From Spirabiliibacterium pneumoniae (GTDB taxonomy: Bacteria; Pseudomonadota; Gammaproteobacteria; Enterobacterales; Pasteurellaceae), in assembly GCF_014884995.1 (NCBI RefSeq), contig NZ_JABMII010000006.1, positions 1 through 64,000 of the forward strand: a stretch of DNA of 64,000 bases, given 5' to 3'. Positions 1 to 10,213 of this stretch are shown one piece after another (within the stretch, counting starts at the first letter, position 1; the number at the start of each line of letters is the position of its first letter). The notes below the pieces were generated by a model, which saw nothing but the letters and a program-made list of their open reading frames with translations, did no database searches and was not told where the DNA came from. The position numbers were made by a program, and so were the translations under genes.

Positions 1-7
1 TGATATT

Positions 8-20
8 TTGTTAAAGAACA
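8..20 (-). promoter_or_regulatory. rRNA-type boxA antitermination site
   Basis: Read on the minus strand this is TGTTCTTTAACAA followed by AATATCA. That closely matches the boxA of enterobacterial rRNA leaders (TGCTCTTTAACAA followed by TTTATCA). It lies downstream of a strong rRNA-like promoter on the same strand, so transcription leaves the window to the left. BoxA recruits NusB/NusE for antitermination of rRNA operons. The 16S gene itself is not in the window. Confidence 0.8.
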
Positions 21-73
21 AAAAACGACACCTTGCCACCGCACTTTAACTCTCCACGATAGCGTGTCGTTGT

Positions 74-109
74 GGAGGCGTATTATAGGCAATTTTTTCT
101 CCCTTGCAA
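74..109 (-). promoter_or_regulatory. rRNA operon promoter (P1-like)
   Basis: On the minus strand there is a -35 TTGCAA (104-109), a 16-base spacer and a perfect -10 TATAAT (82-87), followed by a GC-rich discriminator (ACGCCTCC). This is the arrangement of stringently controlled rrn P1 promoters. The upstream bases (about 110-150) are rich in A and T runs, as in an UP element. With boxA at 8-20 downstream, it most likely drives an rRNA operon beyond the left edge. A USS core lies in the leader at about 38-46. Confidence 0.8.
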
Positions 110-158
110 GGCTTTTTTGCAAAAAAATGTCGTTTTGATTTTTAAATGATTATTAAAC

Positions 159-171
159 CACCAAATTGGTG
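159..171. other. CACCAAATTGGTG palindrome upstream of rRNA promoter
   Basis: A near-perfect 13-base inverted repeat lies 50-65 bases upstream of the -35 of the rRNA promoter. Fis sites sit upstream of rrn P1 promoters in E. coli, so a Fis or other activator site is possible. The sequence shows only the symmetry. Confidence 0.25.
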
Positions 172-180
172 TTGTTTCGC

Positions 181-210
181 AAAAAATCCCAAGTGCGATC
201 ACTTGGGATT
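181..210 (-). terminator. glmS intrinsic terminator
   Basis: A 10-base-pair stem (185-194 with 201-210) and a GCGATC loop are followed on the minus strand by six T residues. It begins 16 bases after the glmS stop codon and separates glmS from the rRNA promoter. Confidence 0.85.
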
Positions 211-225
211 CATTTGATAGATTGA

Positions 226-2058
226 TTATTCCACCGTGACCGCTTTGGCAAGGTTGCGAGGCTGATCCACGTCGGTGCCTTTAATAAGCGCAACGTGATA
301 GCTCAGCAACTGCATCGGAATAGTATAATAAATCGGAGCCACCACTTCATCGACGGTTGGCATGGCAATAATTTTCATATCCGAGGTGGATTCAAAACCT
401 GCTTTTTCATCGGCGAACACATAAAGTTGCCCACCACGGGCGCGCACTTCCTCAATGTTAGATTTGAGTTTTTCTAACAAATCATTGTTTGGCGCCACCA
501 CGACAACTGGCATATCCGCATCAATCAATGCCAATGGCCCATGTTTAAGTTCACCTGCCGCATAGGCCTCTGCGTGAATATAGGAAATTTCTTTGAGTTT
601 TAGCGCACTTTCCAACGCAATTGGGTAATATTCGCCACGGCCTAAGAAAAGGGTGTGGTGTTTTTCAGCGAAATCTTCTGAAAGCTGCTCAATGGTGCTG
701 TCGAATGTCAGCGCTTGTTCAATTTTTGCTGGCAAACTTTGTAGTGCTTTGACAATGCGTTGCTCTTGTGCCTCATTCAAGTTGCCTTTTAATTTACCCA
801 CCGCGGCCACCAACAATAGTAGCGTGACAAGTTGAGTAGTGAAGGCTTTGGTCGATGCAACCCCAATCTCAACACCTGCGCGCGTCATAAACGCCAAGTC
901 GCTTTCGCGCACTAACGAAGAGCCTGGTACGTTACAAATCGTCATCGCGCTCATGTAGCCTTTTTCTTTCGCCAAGCGCAAGGCGGCCAAAGTGTCGGCG
1001 GTTTCCCCTGATTGTGAAAGGGTAATCAGTAAGCTATTTGGGCGCGTGACAAAAGTGCGGTAGCGGAATTCTGAGGCGATCTCCACATCGCAGCCAACAC
1101 CTGCTAAAGACTCAAACCAATAGCGTGCCACCATGCCTGCGTTATAACTGGTGCCACAGGCAACAATTTGAATATGTTCGACTTTTTCTAAAATGTTGCG
1201 TGCGCCGTTACCGATGGCATCAATCACCACTGAGTTGCCTGAAATGCGCCCTTCTAGGGTGTTAATGATAGCGGATGGCTGTTCATAAATCTCTTTTTGC
1301 ATATAGTGGCGGAATTTACCTTTGTCGGCTGCGTCATTTTCAAGGTTAGAATCATGCACAGCGCGTTCCACTTTTTCACCATCGGTATTGTAGATATCGA
1401 TAGTGCGACGGGTGATTTCTGCAATATCGCCTTCTTCTAAGAACATAAAGCGACGCGTGACACTCAGCAGCGCCAGTTGATCTGAGGCTAAAAAGTTTTC
1501 ACCCAACCCAAGTCCGATCACCAGAGGGCTGCCTGAACGCGCCGCAATCAGATGCTCTGGCTCATTTTTGTCCATCACCACCATGCCGTAAGCACCTTCC
1601 AGCTGCTTGACCGCACTTTGTACTGCACTTAAGAGAGTATCAGCACTGCGGTATTCCCATTCCACGAGGTGGGCAATAACTTCTGTATCGGTTTGAGATT
1701 GAAATTCATAACCGCGTTCTTGTAACGCTTTGCGCAACACATCATGATTTTCTATAATGCCGTTGTGTACCACCACAATATCACCTGACACATGCGGGTG
1801 CGCATTGCGTTCGCTCGGCTCGCCATGGGTGGCCCAACGGGTGTGTGCGATGCCCGTGCCCCCAATCAAAGGATTTTTCGCCACCGCTTCATCAAGCGCT
1901 TTTACTTTGCCTAAGCAGCGTACGCGCTGGAGATTGTGTTGAAGGTCAACCACTGCCACCCCTGCGGAGTCATAACCGCGGTATTCTAGGCGGTGAAGCC
2001 CTTCGATTAAAATTTCTGCCACATCACGCTGTGCCACAGCGCCTACAATTCCACACAT
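226..2058 (-). CDS. glmS: Glutamine--fructose-6-phosphate aminotransferase (isomerizing)
   Basis: Cytoplasmic enzyme that makes glucosamine-6-phosphate from fructose-6-phosphate and glutamine, the entry step to UDP-GlcNAc for peptidoglycan and LPS. The 610 residues match the usual length of about 609. The N-terminus MCGIVGAV carries the nucleophilic Cys of the class II amidotransferase domain, with HTRWATHG further on. Two SIS sugar-isomerase domains follow, with SQSGETADT and CGTSYNAG motifs, and the C-terminus has the conserved [13 protein letters not shown]. An AAGGAC ribosome-binding site precedes the ATG. It lies 17 bases after a DeoR-type regulator gene, an arrangement also known as glmR-glmS in pseudomonads. 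No glmS ribozyme or leader is visible. Confidence 0.98.
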   Translation of the reverse strand: MCGIVGAVAQRDVAEILIEGLHRLEYRGYDSAGVAVVDLQHNLQRVRCLGKVKALDEAVAKNPLIGGTGIAHTRWATHGEPSERNAHPHVSGDIVVVHNGIIENHDVLRKALQERGYEFQSQTDTEVIAHLVEWEYRSADTLLSAVQSAVKQLEGAYGMVVMDKNEPEHLIAARSGSPLVIGLGLGENFLASDQLALLSVTRRFMFLEEGDIAEITRRTIDIYNTDGEKVERAVHDSNLENDAADKGKFRHYMQKEIYEQPSAIINTLEGRISGNSVVIDAIGNGARNILEKVEHIQIVACGTSYNAGMVARYWFESLAGVGCDVEIASEFRYRTFVTRPNSLLITLSQSGETADTLAALRLAKEKGYMSAMTICNVPGSSLVRESDLAFMTRAGVEIGVASTKAFTTQLVTLLLLVAAVGKLKGNLNEAQEQRIVKALQSLPAKIEQALTFDSTIEQLSEDFAEKHHTLFLGRGEYYPIALESALKLKEISYIHAEAYAAGELKHGPLALIDADMPVVVVAPNNDLLEKLKSNIEEVRARGGQLYVFADEKAGFESTSDMKIIAMPTVDEVVAPIYYTIPMQLLSYHVALIKGTDVDQPRNLAKAVTVE

Positions 2059-2075
2059 AAAATGTCCTTTGGTTG

Positions 2076-2816
2076 TTAATTTGCAATAATCAGTTGTACT
2101 GAATGTTGTTCGATAGCTGACCGCACTTTCGCAGGCACATCACTATCGGTGATCACAATATCGATCTGCTGCCAATTGAGTTCAAGATTAGGCATTTTGC
2201 GCCCGAATTTTTGTGCTTGCACCAGCACCACCACTTTTTGTGCCGCACTGGCCATCACTTGAGTCAACCCCACAACTTCATTAAACGTTGTCGTGCCGCG
2301 CTCATCAATGCCATCTGCACCCGTAAACAGCCAATCAAAGTCATAAGAGCGAATGGCCTGTTCAGCGATCACGCCTTGAAAAGAATCCGAACGTACATCC
2401 CATGTACCGCCTGTCATTAACAGTGTTGGCTCATTCGACAGTGTTCGAATTTGATTGGCCACATCTAAAGAATTTGTCATCACTACCAAGCCTTTTTTAG
2501 GCTCCAGTGCGGAGATCAATGCTGCGGTGGTGGAACCAGAGTCAATAATCACCCGCTGATTGGTGCCAACTAATGCGGCTGCCGCTTTCGCAATGCGCTG
2601 CTGACTCGGTGAAAAGTGCGGTGCGTTCTCCGTTTCAGGCAACAATTTTGCACCACCATAACAGCGCACTAACTGTCCACGCTGTTCAAGTGCGGTCAAG
2701 TCCTTACGGATAGTCACCTCAGAGACGCCAAAACGCGTGACAAGCTGTTCTACTTGCACCTGTCCTTGTTGCATTGCCAGCTGAAGAATGCTTTCACGTC
2801 TCTCTTGTGTTGCCAT
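2076..2816 (-). CDS. DeoR-family transcriptional regulator, GlmR-like
   Basis: DNA-binding repressor or activator of the DeoR family, 246 residues from the ATG at 2816 ([11 protein letters not shown]). A longer reading to 2867 would run through the operator-like repeats and is less likely. The N-terminal helix-turn-helix (about residues 5-57, [11 protein letters not shown]) is followed by a DeoRC sugar-phosphate sensor domain with the motifs DSGSTT and GADGI. It is cotranscribed with glmS 17 bases downstream. By analogy with the Pseudomonas DeoR gene next to glmS, it probably senses an amino-sugar or hexose phosphate and controls glmS. That role is inferred from position only. Confidence 0.85.
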   Translation of the reverse strand: MATQERRESILQLAMQQGQVQVEQLVTRFGVSEVTIRKDLTALEQRGQLVRCYGGAKLLPETENAPHFSPSQQRIAKAAAALVGTNQRVIIDSGSTTAALISALEPKKGLVVMTNSLDVANQIRTLSNEPTLLMTGGTWDVRSDSFQGVIAEQAIRSYDFDWLFTGADGIDERGTTTFNEVVGLTQVMASAAQKVVVLVQAQKFGRKMPNLELNWQQIDIVITDSDVPAKVRSAIEQHSVQLIIAN

Positions 2817-2837
2817 GTTGAACCTATCGTTTTTAAA

Positions 2838-2865
2838 TTTCGGTTCGAAACTATATTCGAAACAC
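2838..2865 (-). promoter_or_regulatory. TTTCGAA direct repeats, candidate operator of the DeoR regulator
   Basis: On the minus strand two copies of GTTTCGAA are separated by TATA and followed by CCGAAA, 22-50 bases upstream of the regulator start. DeoR-family proteins such as GlpR and AgaR bind repeated TTTCG-type elements. The site is therefore a good candidate for autoregulation of the regulator-glmS operon. Confidence 0.5.
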
Positions 2866-2896
2866 AATCAAAAGTCAACCGCACTTTTGCGTCCAT

Positions 2897-2925
2897 AAAA
2901 AAACCCCCGCATCGCGAGGGCTTTT
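2897..2925 (-). terminator. hupA intrinsic terminator
   Basis: The stem CCCTCGC/GCGGGGG (2904-2910 with 2914-2920, one G-U pair) is followed on the minus strand by seven T residues. It lies just after the hupA stop. Confidence 0.85.
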
Positions 2926-2940
2926 TACAACTAACAAAAA

Positions 2941-3216
2941 TTATTTTTTGACAGCGTCTTTCAGTGCTTTACCTGATACGAAAGAAGGCACTTTGGCTGC
3001 AGGGATTTTAATCTCTTTACCAGTTTGTGGATTGCGACCAGTGCGAGCTTTACGTTCATTCACTTTGAATGTACCAAAGCCGATCAATTGTACTGGCTCA
3101 CCTTTTTTCAGGCTTTTGGTTACCGCTTCTAAAGTGGCTTCCAAAGCAGCTTTTGCTTGTTTTTTGTTCAAGTCAGCAGCTGCTGCAATCGCATCAATTA
3201 ATTCTGCTTTATTCAT
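2941..3216 (-). CDS. hupA: DNA-binding protein HU-alpha
   Basis: Nucleoid protein that bends DNA without sequence specificity. The 91 residues compare with 90 in E. coli. The family signature [21 protein letters not shown], including the DNA-intercalating RNP arm, is present, and the N-terminus is [11 protein letters not shown]. The order yjaG-hupA is the same as in E. coli. A terminator follows directly, so hupA ends its transcription unit. Confidence 0.97.
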   Translation of the reverse strand: MNKAELIDAIAAAADLNKKQAKAALEATLEAVTKSLKKGEPVQLIGFGTFKVNERKARTGRNPQTGKEIKIPAAKVPSFVSGKALKDAVKK

Positions 3217-3377
3217 AATTAATAACCCTCATTTATTAGTGTTTAAAATAACTTTTGTATCAATTGAATAATCAATTTCGTTGGTTCAAGATCTGTTGAA
3301 AAACAGTCCATATAAGATTAATCCAAAGCACTGGATATGAAAAGCATTAAATGCGCAAAATATGCGAGAAGTCACAT

Positions 3378-3965
3378 TTAACGGTCAATTTTTATACCAA
3401 TATTACTCACACCACTCGTTCTTAGCTCATTTTTTAAGCTATTGAGTAGTTCCAAATCCCGTTCTTCGGCGTCATTCAAGGCGCGATAGATAGACCATTG
3501 AACATCTAATTCCTGTTCAATTTCCTCACAGGCTTTCAATTCTTGTTCATTTAATGTGCGATCTTGCTCTGCTTCTAACAGTTCAGACACCGTTTTCAAT
3601 GAAAGCTGGCTCACCAAAATTGATTGGGATAACATTTCGCCTGAAATCAAGGCATGCAACAGCTCAGATAACGCTTGAGCCGCATCCACAGCAGGAAATA
3701 CGCCGTATTCATCAAATTCATTTACATTCGGAATCAGATCTTCAAATTTTTCAAGCTGGCTTTCAAAATTGATCTTTGCGCCCTTAACGGTCAAATATTC
3801 CCACACGAGATTGAGAATATTGTGATAAATACGCCCATAATCCTGCTCATGCAGCTGCCAAAAAAGGGCAAAATTAGGCTGCATGCGCTCGCAAAGTGCG
3901 GTCATAAAGGCAAGATGTTGCCAACTTTCAAAGCGCTCTAGGCGTTTGTGAATCGGGTTTCGCAT
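3378..3965 (-). CDS. yjaG: DUF416 family protein YjaG
   Basis: Conserved cytoplasmic protein of unknown function, 195 residues (E. coli YjaG is similar in length). It is predicted to be helical and acidic, with FALFWQLHEQDYGRIYHNILNL-type helices and no transmembrane segment. The C-terminus is less conserved. It starts 3 bases after hemE and precedes hupA, the E. coli hemE-(nfi)-yjaG-hupA order without nfi. No function can be assigned from the sequence. Confidence 0.88.
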   Translation of the reverse strand: MRNPIHKRLERFESWQHLAFMTALCERMQPNFALFWQLHEQDYGRIYHNILNLVWEYLTVKGAKINFESQLEKFEDLIPNVNEFDEYGVFPAVDAAQALSELLHALISGEMLSQSILVSQLSLKTVSELLEAEQDRTLNEQELKACEEIEQELDVQWSIYRALNDAEERDLELLNSLKNELRTSGVSNIGIKIDR

Positions 3966-3968
3966 AAA

Positions 3969-5036
3969 TTATCCTTGATGATACGGTTTTGACAGCTGAT
4001 GCACGGCATCAACCAAAATTTTCGGGCTTTCCACCGGCACATCTTGATGAATGCCGTGCCCAAGATTAAACACATGCCCTGAGCCTGTGCCATAATCGTG
4101 CAAAATATCTGCGACCGCACTTTCAATTCTGGCTTTTGAGCCGTAAAGCACACTCGGGTCTAAATTGCCTTGCAACGCCACTTTGTCGCCCACGCGTGCG
4201 CGCGCTTGCGCAATATCCACCGTCCAATCCAGCCCAATTGCATCGCAGCCTGTATCTGCAATCGCCTCCAGCCACAAGCCGCCACCTTTGGTAAACAGCG
4301 TAATCGGCACGCGACGATTGCGCGCCATGCGTGTGAGGCCGTCGACAATTTGGTGCATATAGTGCAACGAAAATTCACGATACTCACGGTGCGCCAACAC
4401 GCCGCCCCAAGTGTCGAATACCATCACCGCCTGCGCACCTGCGGCAATTTGTGCATTGAGATAAAGCGTCACGCTCTTGGCGAGCTTGTCGAGCAATTGA
4501 TGCAATAACTGCGGTTCGCTGTATAGCATTTTTTTGATTTTGGTAAACGCCTTGCTCGTGCCCCCTTCAACCATATAGGTGGCCAGCGTCCACGGGCTGC
4601 CAGAAAAGCCAATTAATGGCACTTGTCCGTCCAACGCTTTATGAATGGTACGCACAGCATTCATCACATATTGCAACTCCCCTTCAGGATCTGGGATTGG
4701 CAAATTTTGCACATCACGACTTAATGCAATTGGGTGGGCAAATTTCGGCCCTTCGCCCGCGCCAAAGCTCAGCCCCAGCCCCATCGCATCAGGAATGGTG
4801 AGAATATCAGAAAACAAAATCGCCGCATCTAAATCATAGCGGCGCAACGGCTGCAACGTCACTTCACAAGCCATCTCAGCGTTGCGGCACAGCGACATAA
4901 AATCGCCCGCCTGCGCGCGGGTTTGTTTGTATTCTGGCAAATAACGCCCCGCTTGACGCATCATCCAAATCGGCGTGGCATCCACAGGCTCACGCAACAG
5001 CGCGCGCAAATAGCGGTCGTTTTTTAATTCTGACAT
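3969..5036 (-). CDS. hemE: Uroporphyrinogen decarboxylase
   Basis: Converts uroporphyrinogen III to coproporphyrinogen III in cytoplasmic heme synthesis. The 355 residues match E. coli (354). The N-terminal signature [15 protein letters not shown] and the catalytic Asp in [14 protein letters not shown] are visible, with [13 protein letters not shown] further on. Its start overlaps the end of nudC by 13 bases and yjaG begins 3 bases after its stop, so the three genes are probably one operon. If the organism needs no exogenous heme precursor at this step, the enzyme is intact here. Confidence 0.97.
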   Translation of the reverse strand: MSELKNDRYLRALLREPVDATPIWMMRQAGRYLPEYKQTRAQAGDFMSLCRNAEMACEVTLQPLRRYDLDAAILFSDILTIPDAMGLGLSFGAGEGPKFAHPIALSRDVQNLPIPDPEGELQYVMNAVRTIHKALDGQVPLIGFSGSPWTLATYMVEGGTSKAFTKIKKMLYSEPQLLHQLLDKLAKSVTLYLNAQIAAGAQAVMVFDTWGGVLAHREYREFSLHYMHQIVDGLTRMARNRRVPITLFTKGGGLWLEAIADTGCDAIGLDWTVDIAQARARVGDKVALQGNLDPSVLYGSKARIESAVADILHDYGTGSGHVFNLGHGIHQDVPVESPKILVDAVHQLSKPYHQG

Positions 5037-5815
5037 TGTTCGTCCTTATATAGTTGTTCTGTCATGGCAATCAGTTTGCGCGCAATCGTGCCCGCCGGCG
5101 GCAATTGTGGCAAAGTGCGGTCAAGGTCAAACCACTGCGCATCGGCAAGCTCATTTTCTTGAATGCCAATCTCGCCACTTTCATAATCTGCCAAAAAGCC
5201 GATCATCAACGAGTTGGGAAATGCCCACGGTTGGCTGCCCACATAGTGGATATTTTTAACTCGGATCGCCGTTTCTTCCAACACTTCCCGCGCCACGGTT
5301 TGCTCAAGGCTTTCGCCTGGCTCAACGAAGCCGGCGAGCACGGTGTACATTTTTTCGTTTTTATGGCGCAGGTGGTTGGCGAGCAAAATCTGCTTGCCGC
5401 GGCGCACCGCCACAATAATACTTGGGCACAAAATCGGGTAGGTATGATGACCGCACTTTGTGCATTCCACCGCACTTTCCTGCGGTTGCATAATGCGCGT
5501 TGGCGCACCGCACTTAGCGCAAAAACGGTGTGTTTGGTAAAAATGGTGCAAACTCACACCACGATTAAGCACATTAAACAGCGCCTCATCCCAGCCAAGG
5601 CAGGCGCGCAACGAGGTAAACTCAAAAGTGCGGTCAGCACAATCCAGCACCAGCGTAAGCGGCTTATCGTGATGCTGACCGATCACCAACCCTGTTAGCC
5701 CCGCCAGCCCCAACTCGCTCGCCTGCCCAAAGGGCAATTCATCATGTGGCAAATAGAGGCTTGAGCCTTGCACAATCAGGTAATAGCTGCGTTGTTCAGG
5801 TGCGATCGTGTGCAT
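5024..5815 (-). CDS. nudC: NADH pyrophosphatase / RNA decapping hydrolase NudC
   Basis: Nudix hydrolase that cleaves NAD(H) and removes NAD caps from RNA. The ATG at 5815 gives 263 residues (E. coli 257); a longer reading to 5920 has no family similarity at its start. A four-Cys zinc ribbon (Cys 99, 102, 118, 121) precedes the Nudix box beginning [20 protein letters not shown] (162 on). The NudC-specific motif SQPWAFPNS is at 194-202. It is the first gene of the nudC-hemE-yjaG unit. Confidence 0.95.
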   Translation of the reverse strand: MHTIAPEQRSYYLIVQGSSLYLPHDELPFGQASELGLAGLTGLVIGQHHDKPLTLVLDCADRTFEFTSLRACLGWDEALFNVLNRGVSLHHFYQTHRFCAKCGAPTRIMQPQESAVECTKCGHHTYPILCPSIIVAVRRGKQILLANHLRHKNEKMYTVLAGFVEPGESLEQTVAREVLEETAIRVKNIHYVGSQPWAFPNSLMIGFLADYESGEIGIQENELADAQWFDLDRTLPQLPPAGTIARKLIAMTEQLYKDEQCQN

Positions 5816-5828
5816 GGTGCTTCCCCCA

Positions 5829-5863
5829 TAAAAAAGCCGCTTTATTTTGCAATAAAACGGCTT
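5829..5863 (-). terminator. glyS intrinsic terminator
   Basis: A stem of about 13 base pairs with one mismatch (34-46 pairing with 51-63 of the 5800 block) is followed on the minus strand by a run of T. It lies between the glyS stop and the nudC start. Confidence 0.85.
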
Positions 5864-5876
5864 ATCTCCCGTGCCG

Positions 5877-7946
5877 TTATTGCAACAGCGAAATGTCTGC
5901 AATGTGCAAGAACAGCTCACGCAAATTGAACAAAATTGCTAAACGGTTGTTGCGCAGTTTCTCGTCGTCGCAGTTGACCATCACGTTTTCAAAGAAAGCG
6001 TCCACACTTTCTTGCAGGCCACTGAGTTGCTCCAGCGCGCGTTGATATTCGCCTGCAGCAAACAACGGCTGCAATTCGGTATTTAAGCGCAACACATCAT
6101 CTGCCAGCGCTTTTTCCGCCGCTTCCACACATAAAGTGCGGTCGATATGACTTGGCACTTCGCCGTCAACTTTTGCCAAAATATTCGACACCCGCTTGTT
6201 CGCCGCTGCCAACGCCTCGGCCTGTGGCAGGCGGCGGAAGTGGGAAACGGCTTTCACGCGCGCATCAAAATCGGCTGGCCGTGTTGGGCGGCGCGCTAGC
6301 ACCGCTTGAATCACATCAATGCCAAAGCCTTCGTCTTGATACCAGGCGCGGAAACGCCCAAGCATGAAGTCAACCACATCGGAGACCACATTTTTATTGC
6401 TGAGTTTATCGCCATATAGCGCGACCGCACGTTCAACCAAAGTTTGTAAATCCAGTGGTAGCTTTTTCTCTACAATAATGCGTAACACACCTAGCGCAGC
6501 GCGACGTAGCGCAAATGGGTCTTTATCCCCTTTCGGGTGTTGACCGATGCCGAAAATGCCCGTGAGGGTGTCGATTTTATCCGCCAACGCCACACAGCAC
6601 GCCACCGCACTTTTCGGCAGCTCGTCGCCTGCAAAGCGTGGCATATATTGCTCATTCAATGCAACAGCCACGCCTTCGTCTTCACCGTCGTGGCGGGCGT
6701 AGTGCATGCCCATCACACCTTGGGTATCGGTAAATTCAAACACCATGTTGGTCATCAAATCACATTTTGAGAGCAAGCCTGCGCGCTCGGCTTTGGTTTT
6801 ATCCGCGCCAATCTGTTCGGCGATGATACCGCTAAGCTTTTCAATGCGTGCGGTTTTTTCACGCAACGTGCCAAGCTCTTTTTGGAATAATACGGTTTCA
6901 AGGCGTGGCAAGTTATCTACCAATTTTTGTTTCAAATCGGTTTTGAAGAAAAATTCGGCGTCGGATAAACGCGGGCGCACCACTTTTTCATTGCCTTCAA
7001 TAATCTTGCTTGGATCGTCTGGATTGATGTTGGAAACAAAGATAAAGTGCGGTAGCAATTTGCCGTTTTCATCGTAAATAGGAAAGTATTTTTGGTCACC
7101 TTTCATGGTGTAAACCAATGCTTCTGCTGGCACGGCCAAAAAGCGCTCTTCAAATTTGGCGGTCAGCACCACGGGGTATTCCACTAAAGAGGCGACTTCA
7201 TCGAGCAAATCTTCTTCAATGTCTGCCACGCCACCGAGCTTAGCTGCGGCTTTTTCTGCGTCTTGGCGAATTTTGTTTTTGCGGGTTTCAAAATCAGCGA
7301 CGACCATGCCTTTTTCTAGCAAAATATCAGGATATTGATCTGCGTTGTCAATGTGCAATTCGCGCTCGCCCATAAAGCGATGGCCGCGTAAAGTGCGGTC
7401 GGATTTCACACCTAAAATCTCGCCTGCAATCAGCTCATCGCCAAAGAGCATCGTCACAGTGTGCACAGGGCGGATAAATTGCACCGTTTTATCGCCCCAA
7501 CGCATCGGTTTCGGAATCGGCAATTTAGAGAGCGCATTGGCTACCATGTCGGCCAGCAGTGCTTTGGTTTGCTTGCCTGCTTCCACGCTGCGATAAAACA
7601 GCCACTCGCCTTTGTCGGTTTTCAGGCGCTCGGCTTGGTCAATCTCAATACCACAACCACGCGCCCAGCCCAGTGCCGCTTTGGTCGGTTTTCCATCAGC
7701 ATCAAACGCCGATGCAATCGCAGGGCCGCGTTTTTCAATTTCTTTGCTCGGCTGCTCGGTTAAAAGTGCGTTCACTTTCACCGCCAAACGCCGCGGTGCA
7801 GCAAACCATTCTACATTCTCAAAGCTCAAACCCGCTTGCTCAAGCTCCGTCTTAACATTATCCGCAAACGCCAATCCTAACGATTTCAACGCCTTCGGTG
7901 GCAACTCTTCCGTGCCGATTTCAACTAAAAAATTTTGTGTTGTCAT
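5877..7946 (-). CDS. glyS: Glycine--tRNA ligase beta subunit
   Basis: Beta subunit of the bacterial alpha2-beta2 glycyl-tRNA synthetase, which carries tRNA recognition and the HD-like and anticodon-binding regions. All 689 residues are present (E. coli 689), starting with the typical [19 protein letters not shown]. Its ATG overlaps the TGA of the preceding small membrane-protein gene (ATGA), so its translation is probably coupled to that gene instead of directly to glyQ. A terminator follows. Five USS cores or near-cores lie within it. Confidence 0.97.
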   Translation of the reverse strand: MTTQNFLVEIGTEELPPKALKSLGLAFADNVKTELEQAGLSFENVEWFAAPRRLAVKVNALLTEQPSKEIEKRGPAIASAFDADGKPTKAALGWARGCGIEIDQAERLKTDKGEWLFYRSVEAGKQTKALLADMVANALSKLPIPKPMRWGDKTVQFIRPVHTVTMLFGDELIAGEILGVKSDRTLRGHRFMGERELHIDNADQYPDILLEKGMVVADFETRKNKIRQDAEKAAAKLGGVADIEEDLLDEVASLVEYPVVLTAKFEERFLAVPAEALVYTMKGDQKYFPIYDENGKLLPHFIFVSNINPDDPSKIIEGNEKVVRPRLSDAEFFFKTDLKQKLVDNLPRLETVLFQKELGTLREKTARIEKLSGIIAEQIGADKTKAERAGLLSKCDLMTNMVFEFTDTQGVMGMHYARHDGEDEGVAVALNEQYMPRFAGDELPKSAVACCVALADKIDTLTGIFGIGQHPKGDKDPFALRRAALGVLRIIVEKKLPLDLQTLVERAVALYGDKLSNKNVVSDVVDFMLGRFRAWYQDEGFGIDVIQAVLARRPTRPADFDARVKAVSHFRRLPQAEALAAANKRVSNILAKVDGEVPSHIDRTLCVEAAEKALADDVLRLNTELQPLFAAGEYQRALEQLSGLQESVDAFFENVMVNCDDEKLRNNRLAILFNLRELFLHIADISLLQ

Positions 7947-8398
7947 TTTTTTCTCTCAAATTCACTCATCAACTTTGAAGCCAAATCACCTTGTCTATGA
8001 TAATTCAGTATTCTTATTATATCTCTAAGTCTATTACGATAATCTTCCTGTGTTTGATTATCTTTATCTAAATTACTTAAATAAGAATATATTGTTGATA
8101 TCACACCCATAATACTCAAAATCATAGTAAGTTTTGCCATATCTACAAACATAGATAAGACACTACAAAAAAACCAAGAGACAAAAAACAAAAACACAAA
8201 TAAAATTAAAGTATTGCCACACTTTTTTATGAGTTTATTCTTCTTATCTTTTTGCTCTTCCTTAAAGTTTTTTATAATTTCCTTACCTTCTAAAAAAAGA
8301 CTATCTATTGTTATCGTGATATTTGTTTGATTATCATCACCGATAACAATAGTAGAATTAGTAACATTAGAAATATTCCCAACATTATTTTTATTCAT
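7943..8398 (-). CDS. Unknown two-helix membrane protein inserted between glyQ and glyS
   Basis: A protein of 151 residues not recognised as a known family. The N-terminus (about 5-30) is rich in N, T, I, V and G with GNISNVTN and VIGDDNQ, resembling short beta-solenoid repeats. Residues 35-60 are a charged, Lys-rich linker. Two hydrophobic helices follow (about 62-85 and 88-108), then a charged C-terminal tail. A good GGAGG site sits 4 bases before the ATG, and the stop overlaps the glyS start (ATGA), so the gene is in the operon and expressed. It is much richer in A and T than glyQ or glyS and has no USS, suggesting acquisition. Function is unknown; a membrane effector or sensor is only a guess. 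Confidence 0.75.
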   Translation of the reverse strand: MNKNNVGNISNVTNSTIVIGDDNQTNITITIDSLFLEGKEIIKNFKEEQKDKKNKLIKKCGNTLILFVFLFFVSWFFCSVLSMFVDMAKLTMILSIMGVISTIYSYLSNLDKDNQTQEDYRNRLRDIIRILNYHRQGDLASKLMSEFERKK

Positions 8399-8537
8399 AA
8401 TGCCTCCAGATATTAAAATCTTATGTCTACCGAGGATTTCATCTGCCAGATCAGTAATATTTTTCTTATTTAGTCTTTTCGTTACTAACTAGCAAGTATC
8501 TTCTCGAAAGTTATCCAAATCCAACATTATGCTCTAA

Positions 8538-9452
8538 TTATTTATATTTCCCACACATCGGGAAGCCAAGCGCTTCGCGGCTGGCGTAGTAGGCTTCGGC
8601 GACACCTTTTGTCAGCGCGCGGATGCGTAGGATGTAGCGTTGACGTTCGGTCACGGAGATGGCTTTGCGGGCGTCAAGCAAGTTAAAACTGTGCGCCGCT
8701 TTCAAAATGCGTTCATAAGCGGGTAGTGGCAGCGGTTTTTCCAGATCCAATAGCGCTTTGGCTTCTTTTTCATATTGTTCAAAACAGTGGAAGAGGAAAT
8801 CGGTGTCGGCGTATTCAAAGTTGTAGGTGGACTGCTCCACTTCATTTTGGTGGAACACATCGCCGTAGGTGGTTTTGCCCAGCACGCCGTCGGACCACAC
8901 GAGGTCATAGACGCTGTCCACGCCTTGAATGTACATCGCTAAGCGCTCAAGCCCATAGGTGATTTCGCCCGTCACAGGCTTGCACTCCAAGCCGCCGACT
9001 TGTTGGAAGTAGGTAAATTGGGTCACTTCCATGCCGTTGAGCCACACTTCCCAGCCTAAGCCCCACGCGCCCAGTGTTGGGTTTTCCCAGTTGTCTTCCA
9101 CAAAGCGGATGTCGTGTTGAGTTGGGTCAAAGCCGAGCATTTTCAGTGAGCCGAGATAGAGTTCTTGAATGTTGTCTGGTGAGGGTTTGAGCACCACTTG
9201 GAATTGGTAATAATGCTGCAAACGGTTTGGGTTTTCGCCATAGCGGCCATCAGTTGGGCGGCGTGATGGCTGCACATAGGCGCTTGCCATCGGTTCAGGC
9301 CCCAAGGCGCGCAGGCAAGTCATCGGATGCGAGGTGCCCGCGCCCACTTCCATATCCAGCGGCTGCACGATGGTGCATCCCAACTCGCCCCAATAGTCTT
9401 GTAGGGCCAAAATCATACCTTGAAAGGTTTTTACATTAAATTTGCTGTTCAT
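8538..9452 (-). CDS. glyQ: Glycine--tRNA ligase alpha subunit
   Basis: Catalytic alpha subunit of tetrameric glycyl-tRNA synthetase, forming glycyl-adenylate and charging tRNA-Gly. The start at 9452 ([12 protein letters not shown]) gives 304 residues (E. coli 303). The conserved class II core [20 protein letters not shown] and the C-terminal [14 protein letters not shown] are visible. A 139-base gap and a foreign gene separate it from glyS, whereas the two are adjacent in E. coli. Confidence 0.97.
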   Translation of the reverse strand: MNSKFNVKTFQGMILALQDYWGELGCTIVQPLDMEVGAGTSHPMTCLRALGPEPMASAYVQPSRRPTDGRYGENPNRLQHYYQFQVVLKPSPDNIQELYLGSLKMLGFDPTQHDIRFVEDNWENPTLGAWGLGWEVWLNGMEVTQFTYFQQVGGLECKPVTGEITYGLERLAMYIQGVDSVYDLVWSDGVLGKTTYGDVFHQNEVEQSTYNFEYADTDFLFHCFEQYEKEAKALLDLEKPLPLPAYERILKAAHSFNLLDARKAISVTERQRYILRIRALTKGVAEAYYASREALGFPMCGKYK

Positions 9453-9532
9453 TGCCAGTTCTCGTTTGCATTCGATGAAATAAAATGGGGTTATTATACT
9501 GTGAAATGGCGGGAAATAATACGTTTTATCAT

Positions 9533-9556
9533 AAAAAAACAGCCCCAATGGGGCTG
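9533..9556 (-). terminator. Terminator after the PEBP-family gene
   Basis: The stem CAGCCCC/GGGGCTG (9540-9546 with 9550-9556) has an AAT loop and is followed on the minus strand by seven T residues. Confidence 0.85.
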
Positions 9557-9565
9557 CTGTTAAGA

Positions 9566-10063
9566 TTAGGCATCATAGGTGCCAACAAGGTAGGCTTGGG
9601 CGAGAATATGCCCTTGCATAGCAAAATGTAGCTCATTGAAATGAAAGCCAGACTCAAGCTCTAACTCGCAATCAAGCGCATAGACATAAAGCTCATAGCG
9701 GTGGGCTTGATCAGGCGGAGCCATGCCACCATAACAGGCGCAATGCAGACGATCTTGGCTGGCAATTTTGCCCGACCAACTGTTGGTGCCTTGAACATAA
9801 TCGGTCGCTGAAGTGCTGTCGTTTTCTTCTAATACTTCACGTTTCACATTGGCTGCCAGCCAGTGAATCCACGTGTAGCCACACACAGGCACCGCGTCTT
9901 TGTCTTCCAATACGATAGCAAATGATTTGGTGCCTGCTGGTGCGTCACTGATTTCCAATGGCAGCGAACAGGTTGGCATGCCAAACTCACTAACAAGCGC
10001 ACCACGCTTGCCGTATTTGTCATCAATCACGCCGTTTGTAATGCCTGAACTTGTAATTTTCAT
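9566..10063 (-). CDS. PEBP-family protein (YbhB/YbcL type)
   Basis: Phosphatidylethanolamine-binding-protein fold protein, 165 residues from the ATG at 10063, which has GGAGGCGT directly upstream. Family marks are the central segment VLEDKDAV and [11 protein letters not shown], then [21 protein letters not shown], which forms the anion-binding pocket. There is no signal peptide, so it is cytoplasmic like YbhB. Its cellular role is not known in bacteria. It is a single-gene unit with its own terminator. Confidence 0.85.
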   Translation of the reverse strand: MKITSSGITNGVIDDKYGKRGALVSEFGMPTCSLPLEISDAPAGTKSFAIVLEDKDAVPVCGYTWIHWLAANVKREVLEENDSTSATDYVQGTNSWSGKIASQDRLHCACYGGMAPPDQAHRYELYVYALDCELELESGFHFNELHFAMQGHILAQAYLVGTYDA

Positions 10064-10213
10064 ACACGCCTCCTTTGTGATAGCTTCGCCTTTATTATAA
10101 CTTATTGAGATCAAAAAATAAAAGTGCGGTTGAATAACCTACACATGCGATGTAACGCCCACTACTTGTGATAATCGCCCTATGGGGGTGTATGAAATGG
10201 CCTTGTCGAAAAT

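Noticed and set aside
5054-5698. Plus-strand open frame of 214 codons over nudC
   Set aside because: It is antisense to a well-supported nudC with zinc ribbon and Nudix box, has no ribosome-binding site and no recognisable domain.
8399-8500. Open frame upstream of the inserted glyQS gene in the same frame (reading LADEILGRHKILISGG)
   Set aside because: No start codon occurs between the last stop and the ATG at 8398, and GGAGG fits that ATG, so it is untranslated leader.
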